From: a virus
Virus record (IMG/VR): IMGVR_UViG_3300030389_003255
Coordinates: 1-64,000 of that record
Strand: one strand, 5' to 3'
Length of the DNA: 64,000 nucleotides
A model generated the notes under the pieces. The model saw only the letters and a program-made list of their open reading frames with translations, had not been told where the DNA came from and did not search any database. The translations under genes and the position numbers were made by a program. Below, in pieces: positions 8,040 to 16,994 of the stretch. Each line of letters begins with the position of its first letter. Position 1 is the stretch's first letter.

Positions 8040-8264
8040 ATGAAAAGTGAAGATTTAGAAAGAAAAAGTGAAGAACTAAAATCGAAAGCATACGAAGCCG
8101 AACAACTTGAACAACTACTTGAATGGGCTAATAGGGCAGAAGGCTACATTACTGATATTTTAGGTATGATAGAAGAGGTTAATATTCAAGAACCTCATGG
8201 TTGGTTAAGTGAAATTGTGTATAATTTAGTTAGCGAAATAGAATCTAAGTTGGAGGCTTTGTAA
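8040..8264 (+). CDS. small coiled-coil protein
   Basis: A 74-residue acidic protein whose first 40 residues are charged and heptad-like. It starts 9 bases after a GAGGAGG ribosome site and its stop overlaps the start of the RFC small subunit. That position suggests replication or clamp-loader association, but no family is recognised. Confidence 0.6.
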   Translation: MKSEDLERKSEELKSKAYEAEQLEQLLEWANRAEGYITDILGMIEEVNIQEPHGWLSEIVYNLVSEIESKLEAL

Positions 8265-9175
8265 TGTTATGGACAGAAAAATATAGACCAAGTAAATTAA
8301 CTGAAATAAGAGGACAAACTAATTTTACAACAGATGCGTATAATTGGATTGAAGAAAACAATATGCCTAACTTGTTAATCTATGGTCAATATGGAACGGG
8401 TAAAACTGCGGCAAGTATTGTTTTAGCAAAGTCTATTCTAAAAGATGATTTCAAAAACAACTACATTGAAATCAATGCTTCGGATGATAGGAAACTAGAA
8501 ACCGTTAGAACGACAATTAAGAATGTAGCACAAAGCATGACTTTGGGTGATGCACCATTTAGAATAATCCATTTAGATGAAATGGATGGTATGACAAGTG
8601 ATGCTCAAAATGCCTTGAAGAGAATCATGGAAAGATATGCTGACAATGTTAGATTCATTATAACCTGTAATGATAGGAACAAAATTATATTTGCTCTACA
8701 AAGCAGATGTGCAAACTACAACTTCAAGCCAGTATCTAATGAATCCATGCTCGAAGTGGTCAAGGATATTCTATCAAAAGAGAGAGTTACGACCTTTCAA
8801 GAAGAGGACTTGAAGGAGTTTATATATTCTATGAATGGTGATTTACGCAGGGCAATTACTGAATTACAGGCCGCCAAATCAAGCAAGACCACACTTAAGA
8901 AACAGGTAGAATCGGGTCTAGAAGAATATCAAAAAATACTAATAAAAATAACAGATAAAAATTCCAACACAATTACTGATATGCACAATTTAATTTACGA
9001 GGGTAGGTCTATGAAAGAAATTTGTAACGGATTACACGATGTCGTGTTAGGTTCTACCGGACTAGATACAGCGCAGAAGTTCAAACTACTGCGTGTTATA
9101 GGAGAAGCCGAGTGGCGTTCTTCGACAATGACTCCAAAGATATTAGCGTCATGGATGGTGGGGCAATTACTTTAG
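8264..9175 (+). CDS. rfcS: Replication factor C small subunit (clamp loader ATPase)
   Basis: This 303-residue AAA+ protein has the RFC box layout. It opens with W-T-E-K-Y-R-P (3-9). Walker A is G-Q-Y-G-T-G-K-T (41-48) and Walker B is L-D-E-M-D (104-108). The arginine-finger motif S-R-C (147-149) is present, with sensor 2 in G-D-L-R-R-A. RFC small subunits open the PCNA ring and load it on primer ends. It is slightly shorter than cellular archaeal RFC-S (about 320 residues). It lies between the PIP-box ATPase and PCNA, giving a nearly self-sufficient viral clamp-loading system. Confidence 0.96.
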   Translation: MLWTEKYRPSKLTEIRGQTNFTTDAYNWIEENNMPNLLIYGQYGTGKTAASIVLAKSILKDDFKNNYIEINASDDRKLETVRTTIKNVAQSMTLGDAPFRIIHLDEMDGMTSDAQNALKRIMERYADNVRFIITCNDRNKIIFALQSRCANYNFKPVSNESMLEVVKDILSKERVTTFQEEDLKEFIYSMNGDLRRAITELQAAKSSKTTLKKQVESGLEEYQKILIKITDKNSNTITDMHNLIYEGRSMKEICNGLHDVVLGSTGLDTAQKFKLLRVIGEAEWRSSTMTPKILASWMVGQLL

Positions 9176-9198
9176 AGAAAAATACAGGAGGTAAGTAA

Positions 9199-10440
9199 AT
9201 GAATACTGAAATAAGTGAAGAAATGAAAAACGAAATAATGAAAAGTTTGCCATACATTGGCATGAACGAAGAAGAGGCAACAGCCAAATTCCTAGAAATT
9301 TGTGCTGAAAATGGTATTGAGCCAACCAACCCTATTGCTAAGGGTCTTTGGCGAAACTATGTTGCCAACAAAAGAAGGATGGATAACTCCAATACTTCAA
9401 ATAGCGGAAACAATGATTTGTTTAAAACCGCTACAGGCTTCTTTGTTCTTCTAGAAGAACCTAGAGATATGATGGCGTGGAACAGGGCGCAGGCAAAAGA
9501 GCAGTTTATGAGAGATTCAGATAGTGCTTTAGAAAAGGGCTTTGTCGCAGTTGCAGAACAAAAAGAAAATGGGTATCTAGTTTCTAGATATCACGATGGC
9601 GAATACAGAGAGGCAACTTTGTCTAAATTACCTGAAGGTGCAGAAGAGAGTGATGATGGTCAAATCTTTATCCCTCTAGATAATACACCAGTCTACATGA
9701 ATGGCGGCAAGAATGCTAACTACGGCAAGCCATTACCCAAAGAACTAATGAGAAGAATAGGTATTTTCTATGGAACAGTTACAGGTCAGTTTGAAGATAT
9801 GAAACCATACTTCTTTTCCTACAAGAACAAAGGTGTAGACTTCAAACCAAAGACCTTTGATTGGGTTCAGTTTGTTTGTGTAGCAGGTTCTAATGGAACT
9901 GATATCTATGGAGCAACAGATACAACACTAAAGACATTAAGAAGATGTGAGGATGTTAATCCGGATGATGATAAATATGTTAATGTCAGCATGCTTGATA
10001 TGCAAGCACTTGTTCAAAACAATTTTGATGATAACAAATGCGACCTAGTAGACCTTGATAGAGTTCATATCCTAAACCAAAATCTACCAACAAGAGAAAG
10101 ATTTGTTATTACTCAAGGCTCTGTTGTTAGTCTAAACATGACACCAACATCTAATGGTAACAGAATACTAAACATAACAGATTTAACAGTAGAAATGGAT
10201 TCATCTTCCTTTGAAGATGGCAGTCTATCTACTACTTGTTGGATTCCTGAAGCAATTGACATTGACTTTGGCATAGGTTCAGAGATTTTAGTTGCAGGAA
10301 GAACAAGTCAAAGAGTCATTGACGGTGAAGCAGACCCAGTTACAATTAATGTATCGGGAATGTATTGTCTATCTAAAGTAGGTTTAGCACCGGAAATCAG
10401 TGAAAGACTAAGTGAGGAAAACTACGACGAGTGGCTTTGA
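9199..10440 (+). CDS. probable single-stranded DNA-binding protein (RPA/OB-fold type)
   Basis: A 413-residue soluble protein with a helical N-terminus (about 1-70), a long beta-rich middle, and a C-terminal region with OB-fold-like strands (G-S-E-I-L-V-A-G-R-T) around residue 360. It ends in an acidic-aromatic tail (Y-D-E-W-L) like the partner-binding tails of SSBs. Size, tail and position between clamp loader and recombinase suggest an RPA-type ssDNA-binding protein. No diagnostic motif is visible, so this is inference. Confidence 0.45.
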   Translation: MNTEISEEMKNEIMKSLPYIGMNEEEATAKFLEICAENGIEPTNPIAKGLWRNYVANKRRMDNSNTSNSGNNDLFKTATGFFVLLEEPRDMMAWNRAQAKEQFMRDSDSALEKGFVAVAEQKENGYLVSRYHDGEYREATLSKLPEGAEESDDGQIFIPLDNTPVYMNGGKNANYGKPLPKELMRRIGIFYGTVTGQFEDMKPYFFSYKNKGVDFKPKTFDWVQFVCVAGSNGTDIYGATDTTLKTLRRCEDVNPDDDKYVNVSMLDMQALVQNNFDDNKCDLVDLDRVHILNQNLPTRERFVITQGSVVSLNMTPTSNGNRILNITDLTVEMDSSSFEDGSLSTTCWIPEAIDIDFGIGSEILVAGRTSQRVIDGEADPVTINVSGMYCLSKVGLAPEISERLSEENYDEWL

Positions 10441-10549
10441 TTACTTTCCAAGGGAATTAATTCCCCTCTTCAACAAGTGTAAGTGTGAACTTGTGGAAAA
10501 AGATTGATGCTCGAATGGGTGCGAAGCCTATTTTTAAGGAGAAATTAAA
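10441..10549 (+). promoter_or_regulatory. intergenic region with 14-bp palindrome and hairpin
   Basis: This 109-base gap is the longest non-coding stretch inside the tightly packed rightward block. It contains a perfect 14-bp palindrome GGGAATTAATTCCC at 10,452-10,465. A second inverted repeat (6-bp arms ACAAGT at 10,473-10,478 and ACTTGT at 10,489-10,494, 10-base loop) follows. Next comes a ribosome site AAGGAG before the next ATG. It could be an operator, processing site or internal promoter. Confidence 0.4.
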
Positions 10550-10813
10550 ATGAGTTTAATACAAGATAAATTACTAATAAAACCAAATAGTTATGTCATT
10601 TCTTTGGAGGATGTTACTTTTATTTCCTACAAGGAAAACGAATCAAAACATGAAGAATATTGGCTAAAATTATATTTTGGAGATATGGAATCTAGTAGAT
10701 TCGTTAGATATGTAGCAAGAACAAAAGACGAATTAAAAGAAATAGTGTATCAATGGGCGGGTCTAAAGGATATTGATATGACAGAGGATGACTTAGACAC
10801 ATTACAGAGGTGA
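10550..10813 (+). CDS. hypothetical protein
   Basis: An 87-residue alpha/beta protein starting seven bases after AAGGAG. No family recognised. It is the first gene after the regulatory-looking gap and its end overlaps the ribosome site of the Sak4-like gene. Confidence 0.6.
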   Translation: MSLIQDKLLIKPNSYVISLEDVTFISYKENESKHEEYWLKLYFGDMESSRFVRYVARTKDELKEIVYQWAGLKDIDMTEDDLDTLQR

Positions 10814-10818
10814 TAAAA

Positions 10819-11634
10819 ATGATGAATATAAAAACAAATACAGAACAAGCGAAGCAAATGACCAATAACGCTAGAGTTATTGCATTTGCGGATAAACTAA
10901 AAGAACAAACAAGCAAGAGGTTGTCTAGAAATAACAGACTACTTTGTGGCATTTGGGGAGAACCTAAAACCGTTAAGAGTGGTCTAGCATTAGATTTTCC
11001 TAATAAGCAGGTTTATGTTTTGGATTGGGATAATGGTTGCGAACCAACATGGAGACAAAACCACCAAATGACTGAAAGAATTACTTTGTGGAATCCCGAA
11101 GTAAGAAACCAAAATGGAGAACTAGATATACAGAAGTCTGAAGCCAATTCAGAGGACTTTGTATTGTTTGTTAAATCTAAGATAGAAGCAGGGGAGGATG
11201 TCTTGTTTGTTTTTGATGGAGTAGATAAATGGCTAGACTGTTGCACACTTCATGTAACAGGTTCTTCTAAAATCGGCAAGCCACAAAAGATGAAGTTTGA
11301 GTGGGGCAAAAGAAATGCACCATTTTATTCTTTATTGAAGATGTGCTTAAATCTAAATTGTGACCAAATCTACATTACTCATGCCAAAGCAGACTATGGG
11401 GCAACAGGTGAAGTTATTGGTTCTAAACCTAATTGGCACAATCTAGGAGACATGCTACACCAAATCATCTACACTAGAAGAACAAAAAGAAAGAATGATG
11501 TAGTCTACAAAGCAGAACTACAAAGCAGTAAGTCTAATACCAAACTAGTTGGAAAGGTTTGGGAGTCTCTAGAAATCTCTAATGGAGAAGTAAAGTGGAA
11601 CGGCCTTAAAGAACTAAAAGAGGGAAATATATGA
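10819..11634 (+). CDS. Sak4/RecA-like recombination ATPase
   Basis: The start is ATG 10819, five bases after GAGGTGAT. The 271-residue product has a RecA-type P-loop, G-E-P-K-T-V-K-S (47-54). A strand ending in D-W-D-N-G follows, as in phage Sak4 and related AAA_24 proteins. A Walker B-like V-L-F-V-F-D-G-V-D segment comes later. Sak4-type proteins pair or anneal single strands during phage recombination and replication. The P-loop is somewhat degenerate (V before K-S). It sits directly before PCNA and after the ssDNA-binding candidate, fitting that role. Confidence 0.7.
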   Translation: MMNIKTNTEQAKQMTNNARVIAFADKLKEQTSKRLSRNNRLLCGIWGEPKTVKSGLALDFPNKQVYVLDWDNGCEPTWRQNHQMTERITLWNPEVRNQNGELDIQKSEANSEDFVLFVKSKIEAGEDVLFVFDGVDKWLDCCTLHVTGSSKIGKPQKMKFEWGKRNAPFYSLLKMCLNLNCDQIYITHAKADYGATGEVIGSKPNWHNLGDMLHQIIYTRRTKRKNDVVYKAELQSSKSNTKLVGKVWESLEISNGEVKWNGLKELKEGNI

Positions 11635-12437
11635 AATTTGAAATACAAACGCAGGAATTAAAGAATGCACTAGAAAGAATGGAAATGAAAGGTAAATATG
11701 TTACCGTTGGCGGTTTCTCATCTTCTACTTTGGGCGAGAGCGTTTTAGGTTTTCTAAATGAACATGAACTTCATTTTATGAATGGTGATGCAACCACTAT
11801 GGCTCTTTTATCCGTAGACATAGATAACCTAGAGGACGAAAGCGTTACACCATTTTGTTTTCAGTTTAAGGAATTAATGCCGTTTTTAAAGACCTTTAGT
11901 GGTAATCTAGTCTTAAAGATAGATGAAGGAAGAATGGAGATAGCAACCGAAGATGAAACTAATGTAGTAAAAATACCCTTAATACAAACTCCAGATAATT
12001 TACAAACAGTGTATAATATGAGAGCCATGCTAACTCAATTTACTAACTATAATAGAATAGTAGAATTTATTGATGGAGACGAACTACCAATGTTTAACAA
12101 AACAAAGTTAGAGTGCGCTTCTATATTTAATAATACAGAATTAACAAAGGCTCTAAAAACTTGTGAATTAATAGGCACGGGTATTTTTGAAATGGCTATA
12201 AATCATGAAAACGGAATGTTCGATATTCGTTCTACCTTACCAAATAAAGAATACATACACACTATGCAAGATGAGGAAGTAATAGTAGGTGAAGCATCAG
12301 TCAGTTTTACTTCTCCTGTATATTCTTTCTTTGAGAAAGACTCTGATTTAATTCTTCTAACAAAAGATGATTCACCAATAATATTAATTGCAGAAGATAG
12401 AGTTCTTCTTCGTGCGCCTAGAGTAAGAGGAGATTAA
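11631..12437 (+). CDS. pcn: PCNA-like sliding clamp
   Basis: A 268-residue protein with the two-domain PCNA layout. The N-terminal domain has I-Q-T-Q-E-L-K-N-A-L and the C-terminal strand set ends in L-L-R-A-P-R-V. It is somewhat longer than archaeal PCNA (about 245 residues). It forms a ring that tethers PIP-box proteins to DNA. Two gene products here end in matching PIP boxes: the polymerase C-terminal part and the P-loop ATPase at 6,623-7,465. It overlaps the Sak4-like gene by four bases and is followed one base later by the polymerase. Confidence 0.85.
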   Translation: MKFEIQTQELKNALERMEMKGKYVTVGGFSSSTLGESVLGFLNEHELHFMNGDATTMALLSVDIDNLEDESVTPFCFQFKELMPFLKTFSGNLVLKIDEGRMEIATEDETNVVKIPLIQTPDNLQTVYNMRAMLTQFTNYNRIVEFIDGDELPMFNKTKLECASIFNNTELTKALKTCELIGTGIFEMAINHENGMFDIRSTLPNKEYIHTMQDEEVIVGEASVSFTSPVYSFFEKDSDLILLTKDDSPIILIAEDRVLLRAPRVRGD

Positions 12438-12438
12438 A

Positions 12439-14100
12439 ATGATAATTAACGCCAGTAGAAATAAAAAACAAATATACAAATCATGGAGAGAAAATGGCGA
12501 AAAGAAGTTTGAAAGAGTAAACTTTAGACCTTACTTTTTCATTAAAGAAAATGAGCATAGACCTTCAAATTATCAAGTCACTAAATATGTTCAAGGTGAA
12601 TTTGAATATGAAGATGGAGAGTTTTACAACTTACAGAAAGAAAAATTAGTAAAAGTATATTACGAAAGCGGTGCAGATAGCAAGGCTAAAAACTGTTTCA
12701 GAGAAACCTTTGAGGCAGATGTTCCTTATCATTTTAGGTATGCAGTAGACTGTATAGATGAAATGCCTATTTATGAAATGCGTAAATGGTATTGGGATAT
12801 GGAATGGCAACAAGGCGGAGAACATGATGGTTGCATTACTACCATTGTGGTGTATGATAATTATGATAAGCAATACTATCAGTGGGCGTGGTTTCCAAAT
12901 GATACGCCATTAGATAGTGTTTTTGATACACCCGATTATCAACATACAGGAATTAGATATATTTTTAATTCTGAAAAAGATATGATTGATTCTTTTATAG
13001 AAACTATGATGTTAAAAGACCCCGATATGTTGATTGCATGGTTTGGTCTTAAGTTCGACTTACCTAAGTTACTAGATAGAGCCTGTGCATTAGATATAAA
13101 TCCATTATCAATGTCACCTATCAACCACATAAAGGGAATAAAACTAACTAAGAATAAATTTGTTTTTACCAAACAAGATGGCTACTCGCCAATAGAACAA
13201 CCAATAGCGGGCAGGATAACACTTAATCTAGATTTAGCATTTGAAAGACAATGGAATGACTCTCAAAGAGGAACATTACCCTCATTGAGTCTTGATTATG
13301 TTTCTAAGACTTTATTTGACGAAGGTAAAGAAATGAATACTAAGTTCGATGACCCTAATGAATTTTATCGTAGAGCATGGTTAGAAGATACGGAAGCATA
13401 CTTACATTATGCGTTAGTAGATGTAAAACTATTAGTTAAGATAGATGAAACTAACTTTTGTAGCGAAGCAATACTGTCACTACAAAGATTGCTGAAAGCA
13501 CCATTTGATGCTTGCTTTTACGCTTCTCACATGGGTTCTATTTACTTTATGAGAAATGCTTGGTGGAAAGCACCAACTGGCGATAGAAGTGTAGAAAGAA
13601 GAGAATATGATGGGGCTATGATTTATGACCCATTAAGTGAACAAACTCAAGGCTTACATCTTAATGTAGCCGCTTTTGATTTTGCAGGTCTATATCCTTC
13701 GATGATGGTTGCTAGAAATATATCTTGGGAAACTAAATCAAACGACCCTACTGCCTTTGCTGTAAATATATCTACTCCTAGAGATTTTAGCGAAGTAACT
13801 ACAACTAACATGATGTATTATTCTACAACTGAATTGGGTCTTTTACCTAAAGCAGTATTAGAATTAAAGGAGTTAAGAAACGACTACAAAAAGAGAATGA
13901 AGAACTCTGACAATAAATTAGAATATCAAAAGTGGTATAATAACCAAATGGCGGTCAAGAGATTAATGGCTTCCTTTTATGGTGTATTAGCATTTCAAGG
14001 GTTTGGTTGGGCTGATGTAGATTTAGCCGCTAGCATTACTGCTAGTGCTAGAGAGGCAATTAGATTAGCGGCGTTTAAAGCGAAGGAGTTGGAAGTATGA
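12439..14100 (+). CDS. polB: DNA polymerase B, N-terminal part (exonuclease, motifs A and B)
   Basis: This 553-residue part carries the 3'-5' exonuclease. Exo I is D120-x-E122, Exo II is around K-F-D207, and Exo III is Y324-x3-D328. Polymerase motif A follows, D414-F-A-G-L-Y-P-S421, then motif B K507-x4-S-x-Y-G515. It stops before motif C, which is the first element of a second gene starting at 15,217. Joined end to end the two parts give one complete polymerase with no loss at the junction. In Exo II the usual Asn before F-D is absent. Confidence 0.95.
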   Translation: MIINASRNKKQIYKSWRENGEKKFERVNFRPYFFIKENEHRPSNYQVTKYVQGEFEYEDGEFYNLQKEKLVKVYYESGADSKAKNCFRETFEADVPYHFRYAVDCIDEMPIYEMRKWYWDMEWQQGGEHDGCITTIVVYDNYDKQYYQWAWFPNDTPLDSVFDTPDYQHTGIRYIFNSEKDMIDSFIETMMLKDPDMLIAWFGLKFDLPKLLDRACALDINPLSMSPINHIKGIKLTKNKFVFTKQDGYSPIEQPIAGRITLNLDLAFERQWNDSQRGTLPSLSLDYVSKTLFDEGKEMNTKFDDPNEFYRRAWLEDTEAYLHYALVDVKLLVKIDETNFCSEAILSLQRLLKAPFDACFYASHMGSIYFMRNAWWKAPTGDRSVERREYDGAMIYDPLSEQTQGLHLNVAAFDFAGLYPSMMVARNISWETKSNDPTAFAVNISTPRDFSEVTTTNMMYYSTTELGLLPKAVLELKELRNDYKKRMKNSDNKLEYQKWYNNQMAVKRLMASFYGVLAFQGFGWADVDLAASITASAREAIRLAAFKAKELEV

Positions 14101-14549
14101 GTATAACAACAGTATGTAGAGAATGTGGAGAAACTTTTAGAAAGTTCTCTATCAAATCAAGGGAAAGAATATGTCAAGATTGTAAAGGAAGTAAGGGAAG
14201 AAATAGATATAAAGTTATGACAAATAATACTTTGAATGCTATAGGAACTATAGAAACTTTAGATAAAAAGGTTGCAGACCTCGCTACTTCTATTGATGTA
14301 TTACATAGCACAATTGAAGTTGAAGTTCAGCATCAAATAACTAAGGGTCTTGAGCCAATTATAGAGAAACTAATAGAAGAAAAGAATAATCAACTAAAAG
14401 ATATTATTATTTCTTCTATGACCAAAGCACAGAAAGCCCAAGAAGAAGTTAAAGAATTAACTAAACTAATAAAGGGCTATAAGAGTTCTAACACCAGAAT
14501 GAAAAATAAAATAAAGAAGTTTGAGGAGATGCTAAACTATGAAGTGTAG
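14097..14549 (+). CDS. zinc-ribbon plus coiled-coil protein inside split polB
   Basis: A 150-residue protein with an N-terminal zinc ribbon (C-R-E-C near residue 8, C-Q-D-C near residue 28) and a long helical, heptad-rich region (about 60-145). It overlaps the polymerase N-terminal gene by four bases. It shows no intein, endonuclease or transposase motif. Its position inside the polymerase split suggests a replication role, but the function is unknown. Confidence 0.65.
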   Translation: MSITTVCRECGETFRKFSIKSRERICQDCKGSKGRNRYKVMTNNTLNAIGTIETLDKKVADLATSIDVLHSTIEVEVQHQITKGLEPIIEKLIEEKNNQLKDIIISSMTKAQKAQEEVKELTKLIKGYKSSNTRMKNKIKKFEEMLNYEV

Positions 14550-14688
14550 AACACCTTTGAGATGCAGGCCGGAATTTGAAGGAAAAAATTATTGTAAAAG
14601 GTGTGCAGAAGAAACAAGGGCTGAGGCCGAAAAATTCTTAGATTTCATAGATAAAAGACAGTATCGTAAAGGAGATGAGGAAGAATGA
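14539..14688 (+). CDS. 49-residue cysteine-containing basic protein
   Basis: ATG 14539 lies inside the end of the previous gene (11-base overlap) and the stop overlaps the next ATG (ATGA). The product has C-x5-C and C-x2-C, enough for one small zinc site, and an acidic C-terminus. Overlaps on both sides and the paired cysteines support it as real. Confidence 0.5.
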   Translation: MKCRTPLRCRPEFEGKNYCKRCAEETRAEAEKFLDFIDKRQYRKGDEEE

Positions 14689-14894
14689 AATACAAAACTT
14701 ATGTTGGTGTTGAAATAGACCATGACAGTTTAGAAACACTAGAGATAACAATGCAAGAAGTCAAAGAAATTATGCAATACATGACTAACCTTAAGCGGAA
14801 GTTTAAGGTTTCTGTAGGCAGAACCGATGGAGAAGGAAGAACATTTTATACTAACATGAAGGAGTTGAATAGTAATGATGATGGACAAAACTAA
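14685..14894 (+). CDS. hypothetical protein inside split polB
   Basis: A 69-residue protein, helix then strands, no family recognised. It overlaps the genes on both sides. The start follows GGAGATGAGGAAG, a reasonable ribosome site. Confidence 0.55.
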   Translation: MKYKTYVGVEIDHDSLETLEITMQEVKEIMQYMTNLKRKFKVSVGRTDGEGRTFYTNMKELNSNDDGQN

Positions 14895-15006
14895 TGAACT
14901 CCTAGAAGATTTACTTGCTATGATAGCAAGAAGCAATAAGATATTGATGATGGTAAATATCGTGAACATCATAACCATCATAACTATAGTAACGGTGATA
15001 ATATGA
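14875..15006 (+). CDS. 43-residue single-pass membrane protein
   Basis: Three ATGs in a row (14875, 14878, 14881) start a frame that ends in a strongly hydrophobic Ile/Val/Thr-rich helix (about residues 24-43). The stop overlaps the next ATG (ATATGA). Its start overlaps the previous gene by 20 bases. It looks like a tail-anchored small membrane protein; the role is unknown. Confidence 0.45.
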   Translation: MMMDKTNELLEDLLAMIARSNKILMMVNIVNIITIITIVTVII

Positions 15007-15212
15007 ATAAAGAAGAAATGAAAAAGAAAATTGAAAAACTAGAAATGGAGATTAAAGGATTGGAGAATGACTTAGATGACATGCAACAACAACTAGAAGA
15101 TGCTCTTAAGGTAAGAAAGGCAGTTGCAGAAATAGAAGAACACTTAGATAAACAACAAAAAGGTTTTGAAAGTCACTTTTTTCCTACGCTAAAATATTTC
15201 TTAAAGAAGTGA
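15003..15212 (+). CDS. small coiled-coil protein inside split polB
   Basis: A 69-residue protein with clear heptads (E-K-L-E-M-E-I-K-G-L-E-N-D-L type) over residues 5-45, then a basic tail. It is the last gene before the polymerase C-terminal part, which starts four bases after its stop. Confidence 0.6.
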   Translation: MNKEEMKKKIEKLEMEIKGLENDLDDMQQQLEDALKVRKAVAEIEEHLDKQQKGFESHFFPTLKYFLKK

Positions 15213-15216
15213 TAGC

Positions 15217-16101
15217 ATGAAAGTAGTTTATGGCCATACAGATTCTATTTATGTTCAAGTAGATTCTGTAGCAAAAGCGCAAATGATTTGTGCTGATATA
15301 CAAGATAGTGTAAGAGAACATTTTCCTAATGTTATGGGATTAGAGCAACACCCAGTTGTATTAGAGTTCGAGAAATACTATTCAGCATTAGGTGTCGGCA
15401 CAACTAAGAATAGAAACGCAGGAATGATTACATGGAAAGATGGCGAATGGCTAGATGAAGCAGAGTTCGTTATGACAGGCTTCACTGCTAAAAGAGTTAG
15501 TGAAACAAAGTTAGCCAAAGAAGTTCAAACAGATGTTTTGAAATGGTGGGTATCTCAAGAAACATTAGAGCAAATTAATTCTAAACTAAGTAGCACCTTT
15601 AATGATGTTCTTAGTGGTAATTACCCATTAGAGGATGTAATTAAAAGAAGTAGACTGAGAGAAGATAGGTTTACAGTTAAATGCCCTCAATGTAAAACCA
15701 AGTATGATTTAAGAAACATAAAAGAACTGAAATACTGTAAGAAGTGCAGTGTTAGTCCTTCTAAGTTTAGAACACTAGAGGGCAGAAACCCAAGTATCGG
15801 TTCAGGAATAGCGGGCGTAATTCATGCTTGTCAAAGCAATTCTAATACTTTTGATGATTCTTATCTTTATTTAAAAGTAATAAGTAAAGAAACATTTACT
15901 CATCCCTTAACTAAAGAGAACAAGCAAGTTCAGTATTTAGCAGGTTCTAATTATAAGGACTTTGAGGGTTCTTTGCCGGACTGGAAGCATTATGCAGAAC
16001 AAGTGATTAGAAAAGCAGAACCGATTTATCGAGCGATGGATTGGGACATATCTAACATAAGAACAGGAACAATACAAAAAACACTAGGAGACTGGTTTTA
16101 A
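15217..16101 (+). CDS. polB: DNA polymerase B, C-terminal part (motif C, zinc site, PIP box)
   Basis: This 294-residue part begins almost at motif C, Y-G-H-T-D-S (5-10). Only the catalytic Asp of the usual D-T-D is kept, because His replaces the first one. A thumb domain follows. A four-cysteine zinc knuckle (C156, C159, C174, C177) lies in the middle of this part. The protein ends in the PCNA-interaction box Q-K-T-L-G-D-W-F (287-294). It must assemble with the N-terminal part to be active. Split family B polymerases are known in some archaea, including Methanothermobacter and Nanoarchaeum. Confidence 0.93.
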   Translation: MKVVYGHTDSIYVQVDSVAKAQMICADIQDSVREHFPNVMGLEQHPVVLEFEKYYSALGVGTTKNRNAGMITWKDGEWLDEAEFVMTGFTAKRVSETKLAKEVQTDVLKWWVSQETLEQINSKLSSTFNDVLSGNYPLEDVIKRSRLREDRFTVKCPQCKTKYDLRNIKELKYCKKCSVSPSKFRTLEGRNPSIGSGIAGVIHACQSNSNTFDDSYLYLKVISKETFTHPLTKENKQVQYLAGSNYKDFEGSLPDWKHYAEQVIRKAEPIYRAMDWDISNIRTGTIQKTLGDWF

Positions 16102-16994
16102 TGAATTATGAAAATGAAATTAAAAATATGAAAGAATACACATACCAATGGAAGCCCGAAAATTATGACAAACCAAACGAACCAATATTAAAGGTCAGTA
16201 AATCTTCATTGGGTTCTTTTGATTGGTGTCCTAAAAAATATGAATTTAATTACATACAAAGACTACCACAAGACACAACGGATGCGATGTTAAAAGGAAC
16301 AGTTCTACATAATCATAGAGAGGATTTCTTTAATGTCTTTGACATAAAGAAAGCCAACTCTATGAATGACTACGAAATACTTGAGTATTGCACTAGTCTT
16401 ATGCCAATAGATGATTACTATGACATATCCCTAACAGTGGCCGCCTTTGAAGCACAACGCTTCATTGATGCTAAGAAAGAAAATAAAGTGCATGAGTATC
16501 TACCTGCTGTAAATGAAGGTTTATTCGATGCTGAAATAACAGTAGAGGCGGACTGGAATGAAAAGTTTCCACTAAGCAGGGACTATGTAATACACATTCA
16601 AGGTATCATTGATAGAATATTTGTAGAAGATAATAAGATTATACTCTTTGAATACAAGACCGGTGGATGGAAAGACTACAAAGCAACTAGCATGCGTAAA
16701 GAAATGGCTTTCTATCAATTACTTTTAGAAAGTGCTAGTGATGCTGTATTAGAGAAATATGGTCTAAATAGAGATATGGAGATTTCCCATTGGGGTTGGT
16801 ATTACCCTGTATCTAATCATGTTCAAGTAGAGCCTATAAAAAAGCGAAGCATGACATCAGTAAAAAATAATCTTGCTAGGTTAATACATGCCTATGAGCA
16901 AGACCATTTCTCTACAAAATATTTCTACAAGACCTGCGCTCATTGTAGTTACTTTGGTATTTGTGAAGGTAATATGGAGAGTTGGATAGCATGA
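16101..16994 (+). CDS. Cas4/RecB-like Fe-S exonuclease
   Basis: A 297-residue PD-(D/E)xK nuclease of the Cas4/PDDEXK_1 type. One cysteine lies near the N-terminus (C43 in D-W-C-P) and three near the C-terminus (C279, C282, C288), the usual arrangement for a 4Fe-4S cluster. The core G-I-I-D-R and F-E-Y-K-T carries the catalytic Asp and E-x-K. Viral Cas4-like proteins process DNA ends during recombination and replication. No CRISPR genes are present. It begins one base into the polymerase stop, so it is probably co-translated. Confidence 0.88.
   Translation: MNYENEIKNMKEYTYQWKPENYDKPNEPILKVSKSSLGSFDWCPKKYEFNYIQRLPQDTTDAMLKGTVLHNHREDFFNVFDIKKANSMNDYEILEYCTSLMPIDDYYDISLTVAAFEAQRFIDAKKENKVHEYLPAVNEGLFDAEITVEADWNEKFPLSRDYVIHIQGIIDRIFVEDNKIILFEYKTGGWKDYKATSMRKEMAFYQLLLESASDAVLEKYGLNRDMEISHWGWYYPVSNHVQVEPIKKRSMTSVKNNLARLIHAYEQDHFSTKYFYKTCAHCSYFGICEGNMESWIA

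Noticed and set aside
14097-15212. Intein or homing endonuclease between the polymerase halves
   Set aside because: None of the five genes shows intein splice residues, LAGLIDADG or HNH motifs. They are independent overlapping small genes.
16101-16994. CRISPR-associated Cas4 implying a CRISPR array
   Set aside because: No spaced direct repeats and no other cas genes were seen. A stand-alone viral Cas4-like nuclease is sufficient.
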